Source of the DNA: Providencia rettgeri
GTDB taxonomy: Bacteria > Pseudomonadota > Gammaproteobacteria > Enterobacterales > Enterobacteriaceae
Length of the DNA stretch: 64,000 nt
Direction: 5' to 3'
Assembly (NCBI GenBank): GCA_900455085.1
Contig: UGTZ01000001.1
Span: 336,001-400,000 of the forward strand
This document shows positions 8,933 to 19,397 of this stretch, piece after piece. The notes beneath the pieces are model-generated. The model did no database searches. It had not been told where the DNA came from and worked only from the letters and a program-made list of their open reading frames with translations. The first letter of the stretch is position 1, and each line of letters begins with the position of its first letter. The position numbers were made by a program, and so were the translations under genes.

Positions 8933-8992
8933 GCCCTTTCCTTCGTTGCTTTTTAACGTATAAACTATTTCTGAATTTTAGGAACACTTGTT

Positions 8993-9358
8993 ATGTCTAT
9001 CACTAAAGACCAAATCCTTGATGCAGTTGCAGAAATGTCTGTAATGGACGTTGTTGAACTGATTACTATGATGGAAGAAAAATTCGGCGTTTCTGCTGCT
9101 GCAGCTGTTGCTGTTGCTGCGGGCCCAGCTGAAGCTGCTGAAGAAAAAACTGAATTCGACGTTGTACTGTCAGCTGTTGGCGGTAACAAAGTTGCAGTTA
9201 TCAAAGCAGTTCGTGGTGCAACCGGTCTTGGCCTGAAAGAAGCTAAAGACATGGTAGAATCTGCTCCAGCTACTATTAAAGAAGCTGCAAGCAAAGACGA
9301 AGCTGAAGCTCTGAAAAAATCTCTTGAAGAAGCAGGCGCTTCTGTTGAACTTAAATAA
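8993..9358 (+). CDS. rplL: 50S ribosomal protein L7/L12
   Basis: 121 residues. Multi-copy stalk protein that recruits translation GTPases. N-terminal dimerisation domain, an Ala-rich hinge at about residues 36-52 and the C-terminal factor-binding domain with GLGLKEAKDMVE are all clear. Followed by the rplL-rpoB attenuator. Confidence 0.97.
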   Translation: MSITKDQILDAVAEMSVMDVVELITMMEEKFGVSAAAAVAVAAGPAEAAEEKTEFDVVLSAVGGNKVAVIKAVRGATGLGLKEAKDMVESAPATIKEAASKDEAEALKKSLEEAGASVELK

Positions 9359-9398
9359 GTTCAACTTCAAGAACGCAGCCTGATCTAATTAGGCTGAC

Positions 9399-9429
9399 GG
9401 CTGGTGATTTTTTAATCACCAGCCTTTTT
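9399..9429 (+). terminator. Attenuator between rplL and rpoB
   Basis: A perfect 11-base-pair stem, GGCTGGTGATT at 9399-9409 and AATCACCAGCC at 9414-9424, then five T. A smaller stem (CAGCCT with AGGCTG, about 9376-9396) lies just before it. In E. coli a partial terminator at this place lowers rpoBC transcription relative to the ribosomal genes; the same is inferred here. Confidence 0.8.
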
Positions 9430-9717
9430 GCGCTGTAAGGCGTGATGGGTGTTAACAGCTTTTCACGCAGTTTTAATGTTAACAACAACCCTCCAATACT
9501 TCTTTCTATTGACGACTTAATATACTGTGTTCTTCGCTACGACCCGCTCGGGTAGCTCGGTAGCAATGGCAACGCAATGAAATGATTTAAGAGTAATAGC
9601 AATGAGTATTAAGGAAAGTATTCATTTTCCATTTCTTATATAAAAACGCGTTGCGGTTCAGTCTCTTAAACTAAGAGCTAACCACTTGGGTCACTGATCA
9701 ACGAGCTGAGGAAACCT
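9430..9717 (+). other. rpoB leader
   Basis: With the attenuator this makes a 359-base gap between rplL and rpoB. No gene is seen. It contains a GC-rich patch (ACCCGCTCGGGTAGC near 9541) that can fold, and ends with GAGGAAACCT before the rpoB ATG. No separate promoter was identified. Confidence 0.45.
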
Positions 9718-12700
9718 ATGGTTTACTCCTATACCGAGAAAAAACGTATCCGTAAGGACTTTGGTAAGCGTCCACAAGTTTTGGACATACCTTATCTCCT
9801 TTCTATCCAACTTGACTCGTTCCAGAAGTTTATCGAGCAAGATCCAGATGGCCAGAATGGGCTGGAAGCAGCTTTCCGTTCTGTGTTTCCAATTCAGAGC
9901 TACAGCGGTAATGCTGAATTACAATATGTCAGCTATCGTTTAGGCGAGCCTGTTTTTGATGTTAAAGAATGTCAAATTCGCGGTGTAACTTACTCTGCGC
10001 CTTTACGTGTGAAATTACGTCTCATCGTTTATGAGCGTGAAGCACCGGAAGGAACTGTTAAAGACATCAAAGAACAAGAAGTTTACATGGGTGAAATTCC
10101 ACTCATGACTGAAAACGGAACTTTCGTTATCAACGGTACTGAGCGTGTTATCGTTTCTCAGTTACACCGTAGTCCAGGTGTATTCTTTGACAGCGATAAA
10201 GGTAAAACACACTCTTCAGGTAAAGTGCTATATAACGCACGTATTATCCCTTACCGTGGTTCATGGCTTGATTTCGAATTCGACCCGAAAAGATAACCTG
10301 TTTGTACGTATTGACCGTCGCCGTAAATTACCTGCGACCATTATTCTGCGTGCAATGGATTACAACACCGAAGAAATCTTAAATCTGTTCTTCGAAAAAA
10401 CAGTATTCCAAATCCGTGATAATAAACTGATGATGACGCTGGTTCCTGAGCGTTTACGTGGTGAAACTGCTTCGTTTGATATCGAAGCGAACGGTAAAGT
10501 CTATGTAGAAAAAGGCCGCCGTATCACTGCACGTCACATTCGTCAGTTAGAGAAAGAAGAAGTCAATAGCATCGAAGTTCCTGTTGAATATATCGCAGGT
10601 AAAGTTGTTGCTAGAGACTATATTGATGAAAGCACCGGTGAGCTGATTTGTGCAGCGAACATGGAACTTTCTTTAGATATGTTGGCACGTCTGAGTCAGT
10701 CTGGTCATAAAACAATCGAAACATTGTTTACCAATGACTTAGACCACGGTGCTTACATTTCTGAAACCGTTCGTGTCGACCCAACTAACGACCGTCTGAG
10801 TGCATTGGTAGAAATCTACCGCATGATGCGTCCTGGTGAGCCACCAACCCGTGAAGCTGCAGAAAACTTGTTCGAGAACCTGTTCTTCTCTGAAGATCGT
10901 TACGACTTGTCTGCGGTAGGTCGCATGAAGTTCAACCGTTCACTGAACCGTGAAGAAATCGAAGGTTCAGGTATCCTGAGTGAAGAAGACATCATTGATG
11001 TTATGCGTAAACTCATCGATATCCGTAACGGTAAAGGCGAAGTGGATGATATCGACCACTTAGGTAACCGTCGTATTCGTTCTGTTGGTGAAATGGCAGA
11101 GAACCAATTCCGTGTCGGTCTGGTTCGTGTTGAGCGTGCAGTGAAAGAGCGTCTTTCTCTGGGCGACCTCGATGCATTAATGCCACAAGATATGATCAAT
11201 GCGAAACCAATTTCAGCCGCAGTTAAAGAGTTCTTTGGTTCCAGCCAGCTGTCTCAATTTATGGACCAGAACAACCCGTTGTCTGAAATTACGCACAAAC
11301 GTCGTATCTCTGCGTTAGGCCCAGGTGGTTTGACTCGTGAGCGTGCGGGCTTCGAAGTACGTGACGTTCACCCAACTCACTACGGTCGTGTCTGTCCAAT
11401 CGAAACGCCTGAAGGTCCAAACATCGGTCTGATCAACTCATTATCTGTTTATGCACAGACCAATGAGTACGGTTTCTTAGAAACCCCATACCGTTTAGTA
11501 CGTGATGGCTTAGTGACAGACGAAATCCATTATCTGTCTGCAATTGAAGAAGGTAACTTCATCATTGCTCAGGCGAACACCGTTTTAGGTGATGATGGTA
11601 GCTTTGTTGAAGAACTGATTACGTGTCGTAACAAAGGTGAATCAAGCTTATTCAGCCGTGAACAGGTTGAATATATGGACGTTTCGACTCAACAGGTTGT
11701 TTCTGTTGGTGCGTCCCTGATCCCATTCCTTGAACACGATGACGCCAACCGTGCATTGATGGGTGCAAACATGCAACGTCAAGCGGTTCCTACTCTGCGT
11801 GCTGACAAACCATTAGTTGGTACAGGTATGGAGCGTGCAGTAGCGGTTGACTCTGGTGTTACTGCTGTTGCAAGACGTGGTGGTTCGGTTCAGTACGTTG
11901 ATGCTTCTCGTATCGTTATCAAAGTTAACGAAGATGAGATGTACCCAGGCGAAGCTGGAATCGATATTTATAACCTGACTAAATATACCCGTTCTAACCA
12001 GAACACCTGTATTAGCCAGATGCCTTGTGTATCTTTAGGTGAGCCAGTTGAACGTGGTGACGTGTTAGCGGATGGTCCTTCAACAGACCTCGGTGAATTA
12101 GCACTTGGTCAAAACATGCGCGTGGCATTCATGCCATGGAATGGTTATAACTTCGAAGACTCCATCTTAGTTTCTGAGCGTGTTGTTCAAGAAGACCGTT
12201 TTACAACTATTCATATTCAAGAGCTCTCTTGTGTGTCTCGTGACACTAAATTAGGGCCTGAAGAAATCACTGCAGATATTCCAAACGTCGGTGAAGCTGC
12301 ACTGTCTAAACTTGATGAATCCGGTATCGTGTATATTGGTGCGGAAGTGAAAGGCGGCGATATTCTGGTTGGTAAAGTGACACCTAAAGGTGAAACTCAG
12401 CTGACGCCAGAAGAGAAACTGTTACGTGCTATCTTTGGTGAAAAAGCATCAGACGTTAAAGACTCTTCTTTACGTGTTCCTAACGGTGTATCTGGTACGG
12501 TTATTGACGTACAAGTATTTACCCGTGACGGTGTAGAGAAAGACAAACGTGCATTAGAGATCGAAGAAACTCAGTTACGTGATGCGAAGAAAGACTTAAC
12601 AGAAGAGCTGCGTATTTTCGAAGCAGGTCTGTTTGCTCGTATCCGTTCTGTACTGGTTAACGGCGGAATTGAAGCTGAAAAACTGGACAAACTGCCTCGC

Positions 12701-13748
12701 GACCGTTGGTTAGAGTTATCTTTAGCTGACGAAGAGAAGCAAAACCAGTTAGAGCAATTAGCTGAACAGTATGACGAACTGAAATCTGAGTTCGAGAAAA
12801 AACTCGATGCAAAACGTCGTAAAATTACTCAAGGTGATGACTTAGCACCGGGTGTACTGAAAATTGTTAAGGTTTATCTGGCTGTTAAACGTCAGATCCA
12901 ACCGGGTGATAAAATGGCGGGTCGCCATGGTAACAAAGGTGTTATCTCAAAAATCAACCCAGTTGAAGACATGCCTTACGATGAAAACGGTAACCCAGTT
13001 GATATCGTTCTGAACCCGCTGGGCGTACCATCACGTATGAACATCGGTCAGATTTTGGAAACTCACTTAGGGATGGCAGCGAAAGGTATTGGTGAGAAAA
13101 TCAATGCTATGCTTAAACAGCAAGAAGAAGTTGCCAAACTGCGTGAGTTTATCCAAAAAGCATACGATTTAGGTGATGATCCACGCCAGAAAGTTGACTT
13201 GAACACTTTCTCTGACGAAGAAGTTATGCGTTTGGCTGAGAACCTGAAAAAAAGGTATGCCAATTGCAACACCAGTATTTGATGGTGCGAAAGAGAAAGA
13301 AATCAAAGAACTGCTGAAATTGGGTGGTCTGCCAACTTCAGGTCAGATTACATTATTCGATGGTCGTACTGGCGAGCGCTTTGAGCGCCAAGTAACTGTT
13401 GGCTACATGTATATGCTGAAACTGAACCACTTGGTTGACGATAAGATGCACGCCCGTTCAACAGGTTCTTATAGCTTGGTTACTCAGCAACCGCTGGGTG
13501 GTAAAGCGCAGTTCGGTGGTCAGCGTTTCGGGGAGATGGAAGTGTGGGCACTGGAAGCATACGGTGCAGCCTATACTCTTCAAGAAATGCTTACAGTTAA
13601 ATCGGATGACGTTAACGGCCGTACGAAGATGTATAAAAACATCGTCGATGGCAGCCATCAGATGGAACCTGGTATGCCGGAATCTTTCAACGTATTACTG
13701 AAAGAAATCCGCTCACTGGGTATCAACATCGAGCTGGAAGACGAGTAA
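9718..13748 (+). CDS. rpoB: RNA polymerase beta subunit (two +1 frame breaks)
   Basis: Catalytic core subunit and rifampicin target. Read as given, the frame stops at 10294-10296 (DPKR*), continues in a second frame to 13282 and ends in a third. Taking one A from the AAAA at 10288-10291 restores FEFDPKDNLFVRIDRRRKL; taking one A from the seven-A run at 13247-13253 restores RLAENLKKGMPIATPVF. The corrected span is 4029 bases, 1342 residues, exactly the E. coli length. The gene is essential, so both are sequence errors. The rifampicin region (FMDQNNPLSEITHKRRISALGPGGL) is wild type. Starts at the ATG at 9718 (MVYSYTEKKR). Confidence 0.95.
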
Positions 13749-13757
13749 TTCGTTTTA

Positions 13758-13781
13758 TGCCGGAAAGCTTGCTTTCCGGCA
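13758..13781 (+). other. Hairpin between rpoB and rpoC
   Basis: A perfect 11-base-pair stem, TGCCGGAAAGC with GCTTTCCGGCA and a 2-base loop, without a T run. It lies in the 108-base rpoB-rpoC gap and is more likely an RNA-processing or stability element than a terminator. Confidence 0.55.
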
Positions 13782-13856
13782 CATGTAAGCACTGGGATTT
13801 GGGGAGAGTGTCTTTGAACACTCACCTGACAGGTCTAACTCCGACAGGAGCATTTT

Positions 13857-16800
13857 GTGAAAGACTTAATAAAGTTTCTGAAAGCGCAAACCAAGACCGA
13901 AGAGTTTGATGCTATCAAGATTGCTCTGGCATCACCTGATATGATCCGTTCATGGTCATTCGGTGAAGTTAAAAAGCCAGAAACCATTAACTACCGTACG
14001 TTCAAACCTGAGCGTGACGGTCTTTTCTGTGCGCGTATTTTCGGGCCAGTAAAAGACTACGAATGTCTGTGCGGTAAGTACAAACGTTTAAAACACCGTG
14101 GTGTGATTTGTGAGAAGTGTGGCGTTGAAGTTACACAGACCAAAGTTCGTCGTGAGCGCATGGGTCACATTGAACTTGCATCTCCGACTGCACACATTTG
14201 GTTCTTAAAATCACTGCCATCCCGTATCGGTTTGCTGCTTGATATGCCACTGCGTGATATCGAACGCGTTCTGTACTTTGAATCATATGTCGTTGTTGAA
14301 GGCGGTATGACTAGCCTTGAGCGTGCACAGATTCTGACAGAAGAGCAATACTTAGATGCGCTGGAAGAGTTCGGTGACGAATTTGATGCGAAAATGGGTG
14401 CGGAAGCAATCCAAGGCCTGCTGAAAAACCTCGATCTTGAGAACGAGTGTGAAACGCTGCGCGAAGAGTTAAACGAAACTAACTCTGAAACTAAGCGTAA
14501 GAAGCTGACTAAGCGTATCAAACTGCTAGAAGCATTTATCCAATCTGGTAACAAACCAGAGTGGATGATCTTAAACGTATTACCTGTATTACCACCGGAT
14601 CTGCGCCCATTAGTTCCACTCGATGGTGGTCGTTTCGCAACATCAGATCTAAACGATCTGTATCGTCGCGTAATCAACCGTAATAACCGTCTGAAACGCC
14701 TCCTGGATCTGGCTGCGCCAGACATCATCGTACGTAACGAAAAACGTATGTTGCAAGAAGCGGTTGACGCCCTGTTAGATAACGGTCGTCGTGGTCGCGC
14801 AATCACAGGTTCTAACAAACGTCCTCTGAAATCTTTGGCTGATATGATCAAAGGTAAACAAGGTCGTTTCCGTCAGAACTTACTTGGTAAGCGTGTTGAC
14901 TACTCAGGTCGTTCTGTTATCACCATAGGTCCATACCTGCGTCTGCATCAGTGCGGTCTGCCTAAGAAAATGGCTCTTGAGTTATTCAAACCATTTATCT
15001 ATGGCAAATTAGAATTACGTGGTCTGGCAACAACCATTAAAGCTGCGAAGAAAATGGTTGAGCGCGAAGAAGCGGTTGTTTGGGATATCTTGGATGAAGT
15101 TATCCGTGAACACCCAGTTATGCTGAACCGTGCACCAACACTTCACCGTCTGGGTATCCAAGCTTTCGAACCTATTCTTATCGAAGGTAAAGCTATCCAA
15201 TTGCACCCACTCGTTTGTGCGGCATATAACGCCGACTTCGATGGAGACCAAATGGCGGTACACGTTCCTCTGACTCTGGAAGCTCAGTTAGAAGCACGTG
15301 CGTTGATGATGTCAACCAACAACATCCTGTCACCTGCAAGTGGTGAGCCTATCATCGTTCCTTCACAGGACGTTGTATTGGGTCTTTACTACATGACACG
15401 TGACTGCGTAAACGCGAAAGGCGAGGGCATGGTATTAGCCGGTCCTAAAGAAGCTGAGCGTGTTTACCGTTCAGGTCATGCGTCACTGCATGCCCGCGTT
15501 AAAGTCCGTATCACTGAAGAAGTAAAAGATTCGGAAGGTAACATCACAATCAACACGGGCTTAGTTGACACTACTGTTGGTCGTGCAATTTTATGGATGA
15601 TCGTACCGAAAGGTCTGCCTTACGAATTGGTTAACCAAGCGTTAGGTAAAAAAGCGATCTCTAAAATGCTGAACACCTGTTACCGTGTTCTGGGCCTGAA
15701 GCCTACTGTTATTTTTGCTGACCAAATCATGTATACCGGTTTTGCCTATGCGGCACGTTCTGGTGCATCAGTTGGTATCGATGATATGGTTATTCCAGAG
15801 AAAAAAGCTGGAATTATCGCCGAAGCAGAAGCTGAAGTTGCAGAAATTCAGGAACAGTTCCAGTCTGGTCTGGTTACAGCAGGCGAACGTTACAACAAAG
15901 TTATCGATATCTGGGCAGCGGCAAACGAACGTGTTGCTAAAGCGATGATGGAAAACTTATCGACTGAAGCGGTTATTAACCGTGATGGCGTCGAAGAACA
16001 ACAAGTTTCTTTCAACAGTATCTTTATGATGGCCGACTCCGGTGCTCGTGGTTCTGCAGCTCAGATTCGTCAGCTAGCCGGTATGCGTGGTCTGATGGCT
16101 AAGCCAGATGGCTCAATCATCGAGACACCAATCACGGCAAACTTCCGTGAAGGTCTGAACGTTCTCCAGTACTTTATTTCTACGCACGGTGCGCGTAAAG
16201 GTCTTGCCGATACCGCATTGAAAACAGCGAACTCCGGTTATCTGACTCGTCGTTTAGTTGACGTTGCGCAGGACTTGGTGGTAACTGAAGACGACTGTGG
16301 AACTCACGAAGGTATCCTGATGACTCCGGTTATCGAGGGTGGCGACGTTAAAGAACCACTGCGTGAACGTGTACTGGGTCGTGTGACTGCAGAAGATATC
16401 CTGATCCCAGGAACTGCGGACATTCTAGTTCCACGTAATACATTACTGCACGAAAAACTGTGTGACCTGTTAGAAGCTAACTCAGTCGACAGCGTTAAAG
16501 TTCGTTCAGTTGTAAGTTGTGAAACTGACTTCGGTGTGTGTGCTCACTGTTATGGTCGTGACCTTGCTCGTGGTCACATCATCAACAAAGGTGAAGCTAT
16601 CGGGGTTATCGCGGCACAGTCAATCGGTGAGCCGGGTACACAGTTAACGATGCGTACGTTCCACATCGGGGGTGCGGCATCTCGTGCGGCGGCAGAATCT
16701 AGCATTCAAGTCCGTAACACAGGTACTCTGAAACTGGTTAACGCAAAATTCGTTACGAACTCAGAAGGTAAACTGGTTATTACTTCACGTAATACAGAGC

Positions 16801-18080
16801 TGCGTCTGATTGACGAATTCGGTCGTACTAAAGAAAGCTATAAAGTCCCTTACGGTGCGCACTTGACGAAAGGCGATGGCGATGCAGTAACGGGCGGTGA
16901 AACTGTTGCGAACTGGGATCCACATACCATGCCAGTCGTCAGTGAAGTTTCTGGTTTCATCAGCTTCTCTGACATGCTTGATGGTCAAACAATGACGCGT
17001 CAGACTGATGAATTAACTGGTCTGTCTTCAATCGTTGTTCTGGATACTGCGGAACGTACCAGTGGTGGTAAAGACCTACGTCCTGCTTTACGTGTTATTG
17101 ACGCAAATGGTAACGACGTTCTTATACCTAACACAGACATGCCTGCTCAGTACTTCTTACCGGGTAAAGCAATTGTTCAGTTAGATGATGGCATCGCAAT
17201 CAATGTCGGTGATACCTTAGCGCGTATTCCACAAGAATCTGTGGGTACTAAAGATATCACGGGTGGTCTGCCACGCGTAGCTGACTTGTTCGAAGCACGT
17301 CGTCCGAAAGAGCCTGCAATCTTGGCTGAAATCAGCGGTATTATCTCGTTTGGTAAAGAAACCAAAGGGAAGCGTCGTCTGGTTATCACACCATTAGATG
17401 GTAGCGATCCGTACGAAGAGATGATCCCTAAATGGCGTCAGCTCAACGTGTTCGAAGGTGAGATCGTTGAACGCGGTGACGTGGTTTCCGATGGTCCAGA
17501 ATCTCCACACGATATTCTGCGTCTGCGTGGTGTCCATGCTGTTACGCGTTATATTACTAACGAGGTTCAGGAAGTTTACCGCTTACAAGGCGTTAAGATT
17601 AACGATAAACACATTGAAGTTATCGTTCGTCAGATGCTGCGTAAAGTCACTATCGCGGATGCAGGAAGTTCTGAATTCCTCGAAGGTGAACAAGTCGAGT
17701 ACTCACGTGTTAAAGTTTCTAACCGTAAACTGGAACAAGAAGGCAAAATTCCAGCGAACTTTGCTCGCGACCTGTTGGGTATTACGAAGGCATCTCTGGC
17801 AACAGAATCCTTTATCTCAGCAGCATCGTTCCAAGAAACAACACGCGTACTGACTGAAGCAGCAGTTGCAGGTAAACGTGATGAACTGCGCGGTCTGAAA
17901 GAAAACGTAATTGTTGGACGTCTGATCCCAGCAGGTACTGGTTTTGCGTATCACCAAGACCGTATCCGCCGCCGTCATCTGAACGATGTTGTGGATGCAC
18001 CACAAGTCAGTGCAGATGAAGCAACAGCGAACTTAGCTGAGCTGTTAAATGCAGGTTTCAGCAGCGACAACCAGAACTAA
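13857..18080 (+). CDS. rpoC: RNA polymerase beta' subunit
   Basis: 1407 residues, exactly the E. coli length, in a single unbroken frame. The N-terminal zinc site (CLCGKYKRLKHRGVICEKC, about residues 70-88), the active-site Mg motif NADFDGDQMAVH near residue 460 and the second zinc cluster (CETDFGVCAHCYGRD, near residue 888) are intact. GTG start at 13857 after GACAGGAG. Last gene of the operon. Confidence 0.98.
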   Translation: MKDLIKFLKAQTKTEEFDAIKIALASPDMIRSWSFGEVKKPETINYRTFKPERDGLFCARIFGPVKDYECLCGKYKRLKHRGVICEKCGVEVTQTKVRRERMGHIELASPTAHIWFLKSLPSRIGLLLDMPLRDIERVLYFESYVVVEGGMTSLERAQILTEEQYLDALEEFGDEFDAKMGAEAIQGLLKNLDLENECETLREELNETNSETKRKKLTKRIKLLEAFIQSGNKPEWMILNVLPVLPPDLRPLVPLDGGRFATSDLNDLYRRVINRNNRLKRLLDLAAPDIIVRNEKRMLQEAVDALLDNGRRGRAITGSNKRPLKSLADMIKGKQGRFRQNLLGKRVDYSGRSVITIGPYLRLHQCGLPKKMALELFKPFIYGKLELRGLATTIKAAKKMVEREEAVVWDILDEVIREHPVMLNRAPTLHRLGIQAFEPILIEGKAIQLHPLVCAAYNADFDGDQMAVHVPLTLEAQLEARALMMSTNNILSPASGEPIIVPSQDVVLGLYYMTRDCVNAKGEGMVLAGPKEAERVYRSGHASLHARVKVRITEEVKDSEGNITINTGLVDTTVGRAILWMIVPKGLPYELVNQALGKKAISKMLNTCYRVLGLKPTVIFADQIMYTGFAYAARSGASVGIDDMVIPEKKAGIIAEAEAEVAEIQEQFQSGLVTAGERYNKVIDIWAAANERVAKAMMENLSTEAVINRDGVEEQQVSFNSIFMMADSGARGSAAQIRQLAGMRGLMAKPDGSIIETPITANFREGLNVLQYFISTHGARKGLADTALKTANSGYLTRRLVDVAQDLVVTEDDCGTHEGILMTPVIEGGDVKEPLRERVLGRVTAEDILIPGTADILVPRNTLLHEKLCDLLEANSVDSVKVRSVVSCETDFGVCAHCYGRDLARGHIINKGEAIGVIAAQSIGEPGTQLTMRTFHIGGAASRAAAESSIQVRNTGTLKLVNAKFVTNSEGKLVITSRNTELRLIDEFGRTKESYKVPYGAHLTKGDGDAVTGGETVANWDPHTMPVVSEVSGFISFSDMLDGQTMTRQTDELTGLSSIVVLDTAERTSGGKDLRPALRVIDANGNDVLIPNTDMPAQYFLPGKAIVQLDDGIAINVGDTLARIPQESVGTKDITGGLPRVADLFEARRPKEPAILAEISGIISFGKETKGKRRLVITPLDGSDPYEEMIPKWRQLNVFEGEIVERGDVVSDGPESPHDILRLRGVHAVTRYITNEVQEVYRLQGVKINDKHIEVIVRQMLRKVTIADAGSSEFLEGEQVEYSRVKVSNRKLEQEGKIPANFARDLLGITKASLATESFISAASFQETTRVLTEAAVAGKRDELRGLKENVIVGRLIPAGTGFAYHQDRIRRRHLNDVVDAPQVSADEATANLAELLNAGFSSDNQN

Positions 18081-18111
18081 TTTCTGATTTCACTGCAAAA
18101 TTCCTGACAGA

Positions 18112-18140
18112 AGCCAGTACCGAAAGGTACTGGCTTTTTT
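18112..18140 (+). terminator. Terminator after rpoC
   Basis: AGCCAGTACC (18112-18121), GAAA tetraloop, GGTACTGGCT (18126-18135) and a T run, 31 bases after the rpoC stop. A strong intrinsic terminator. The following 18141-18374 is very AT-rich and shows no gene. Confidence 0.93.
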
Positions 18141-18374
18141 ATATCTAATAAAATGATAAATTGATTTTTATTTTTCTAATTTGAATTCATCAATAAATCC
18201 TTTTATTTCTTAAATTTATCTGAATATGTAATACGTATTTCTATTTTTAAAATATATCGGCCAGTGAAAAAACGTAATAATAATTTTCCGGGTTAAAAAT
18301 TAAACGGTAATAAAAATAATAATACAAAAATCACTTTCAAATTATTTAATAGGAATAAATAAAAGGAATATACG

Positions 18375-19328
18375 ATGGATAAAAAAAAGACAAATGAACA
18401 GGTAGATACAAATCAAGCCAGCCTTTCGGCTTATCATGGTTTATTATCAAACTCATTAGGGGTAATGAATACATCTCAGATAATCACTGGGAACGGGCAA
18501 ATTGCGTTAGATTTAGTTGTTGTTATCGATACCAGTGGTTCAATGGCTGATGAAGCAGGGGATTTAAGTAAACAGATTGATGCGACGATTGAAGCGGCAT
18601 CAGCAAAATGTCCATCGCATCTTCGTGCCACATTTTTAGGTATTGAAGGGACTTGGGCAAACACTAAGTTTGATCAATCTGCCAGTGAATATTTAATTAA
18701 GGTCGGAGCGAACGAAAGGGATCTACAAGCAAGATTACCGTTTAAAGAATCCGATGGGCGAGATCATGCTGGAAATAAAGAAGATTTATGTCGCGCGGTT
18801 ATTGATATTAGTAAACATTTTGATTGGCGTGATGATGCGCGTAGGGCTATTTTTGTGTTGGGTGATGAAGGGATGGAAGGTGGCGGCGGAATTCTTACTC
18901 GTGCTGCAATTGCAAAAAATAATGAAGCCATATCTGTCGCTCAAGAAAGAGGAATTAAGGTGTATACCTACCAAGGTACACCGGATGATAGCCTAACAAA
19001 TCTAGATCGTTTTCCGACTCTTGCTGATAGAGATAACGTGACGAGGGAGTACGAACGGTTAGCCAAAGAAACCGACGGACGTGCGTACATTTACACCACA
19101 GGGATTGCAAATTTCTCCTTGGTTTTACAGGAAATATTGTGTGACAGCTTAACACCACCAGTAAAACCAGATAAAGGTTTATTAAATTGTGATGCGGTGT
19201 GTGACAACTTGCCATTAATTATCAATACAGTAAATACATTGTCAGATATCATCAATAAAACTATCAACTCTTGTTGCCCAATAGACTCAGATACGAAACA
19301 TGATGATTCATGCCAGTGTAAACATTAA
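18375..19328 (+). CDS. Orphan von Willebrand factor A-domain protein with Cys-rich tail
   Basis: 317 residues, function unknown. A VWA domain spans about residues 44-255: the metal-site motif DTSGSM is at 52-57, and FVLGDEGMEGGGG fits the later acidic part of the site. No signal peptide or membrane segment is seen, so it is probably cytoplasmic. The last 60 residues carry seven cysteines (LCDS, NCDAVCD, SCCP, SCQCKH), suggesting metal binding or disulfides. ATG preceded by AAGGAATATACG. It stands alone between rpoC and a convergent carrier gene, without the MoxR-type ATPase that often partners VWA proteins. The AT-rich setting suggests an acquired gene. The VWA call is firm; the role is open. 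Confidence 0.75.
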   Translation: MDKKKTNEQVDTNQASLSAYHGLLSNSLGVMNTSQIITGNGQIALDLVVVIDTSGSMADEAGDLSKQIDATIEAASAKCPSHLRATFLGIEGTWANTKFDQSASEYLIKVGANERDLQARLPFKESDGRDHAGNKEDLCRAVIDISKHFDWRDDARRAIFVLGDEGMEGGGGILTRAAIAKNNEAISVAQERGIKVYTYQGTPDDSLTNLDRFPTLADRDNVTREYERLAKETDGRAYIYTTGIANFSLVLQEILCDSLTPPVKPDKGLLNCDAVCDNLPLIINTVNTLSDIINKTINSCCPIDSDTKHDDSCQCKH

Positions 19329-19345
19329 TATTGTGTTATGAAAAT

Positions 19346-19371
19346 AAAAGCGGGAAAATATCCCCGCTTTT
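19346..19371. terminator. Two-way terminator between the VWA gene and dcuC
   Basis: AAAAGCGGG at 19346-19354 pairs with CCCGCTTTT at 19363-19371. A and T runs on the two sides let it act for both converging genes. Confidence 0.8.
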
Positions 19372-19397
19372 ATAGTTATTACTGATAAGTTTCGTGA

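Noticed and set aside
9718..13748. Programmed frameshifting or a split beta subunit in rpoB
   Set aside because: The shifts are simple homopolymer gains, have no slippery-site context, and similar ones occur in many unrelated genes here.
14165..14851. 228-codon open frame opposite rpoC, and other long antisense frames in fusA, tuf, rpoB and thiC
   Set aside because: They lie fully opposite conserved genes, follow their codon pattern and have no family likeness or ribosome-binding site.
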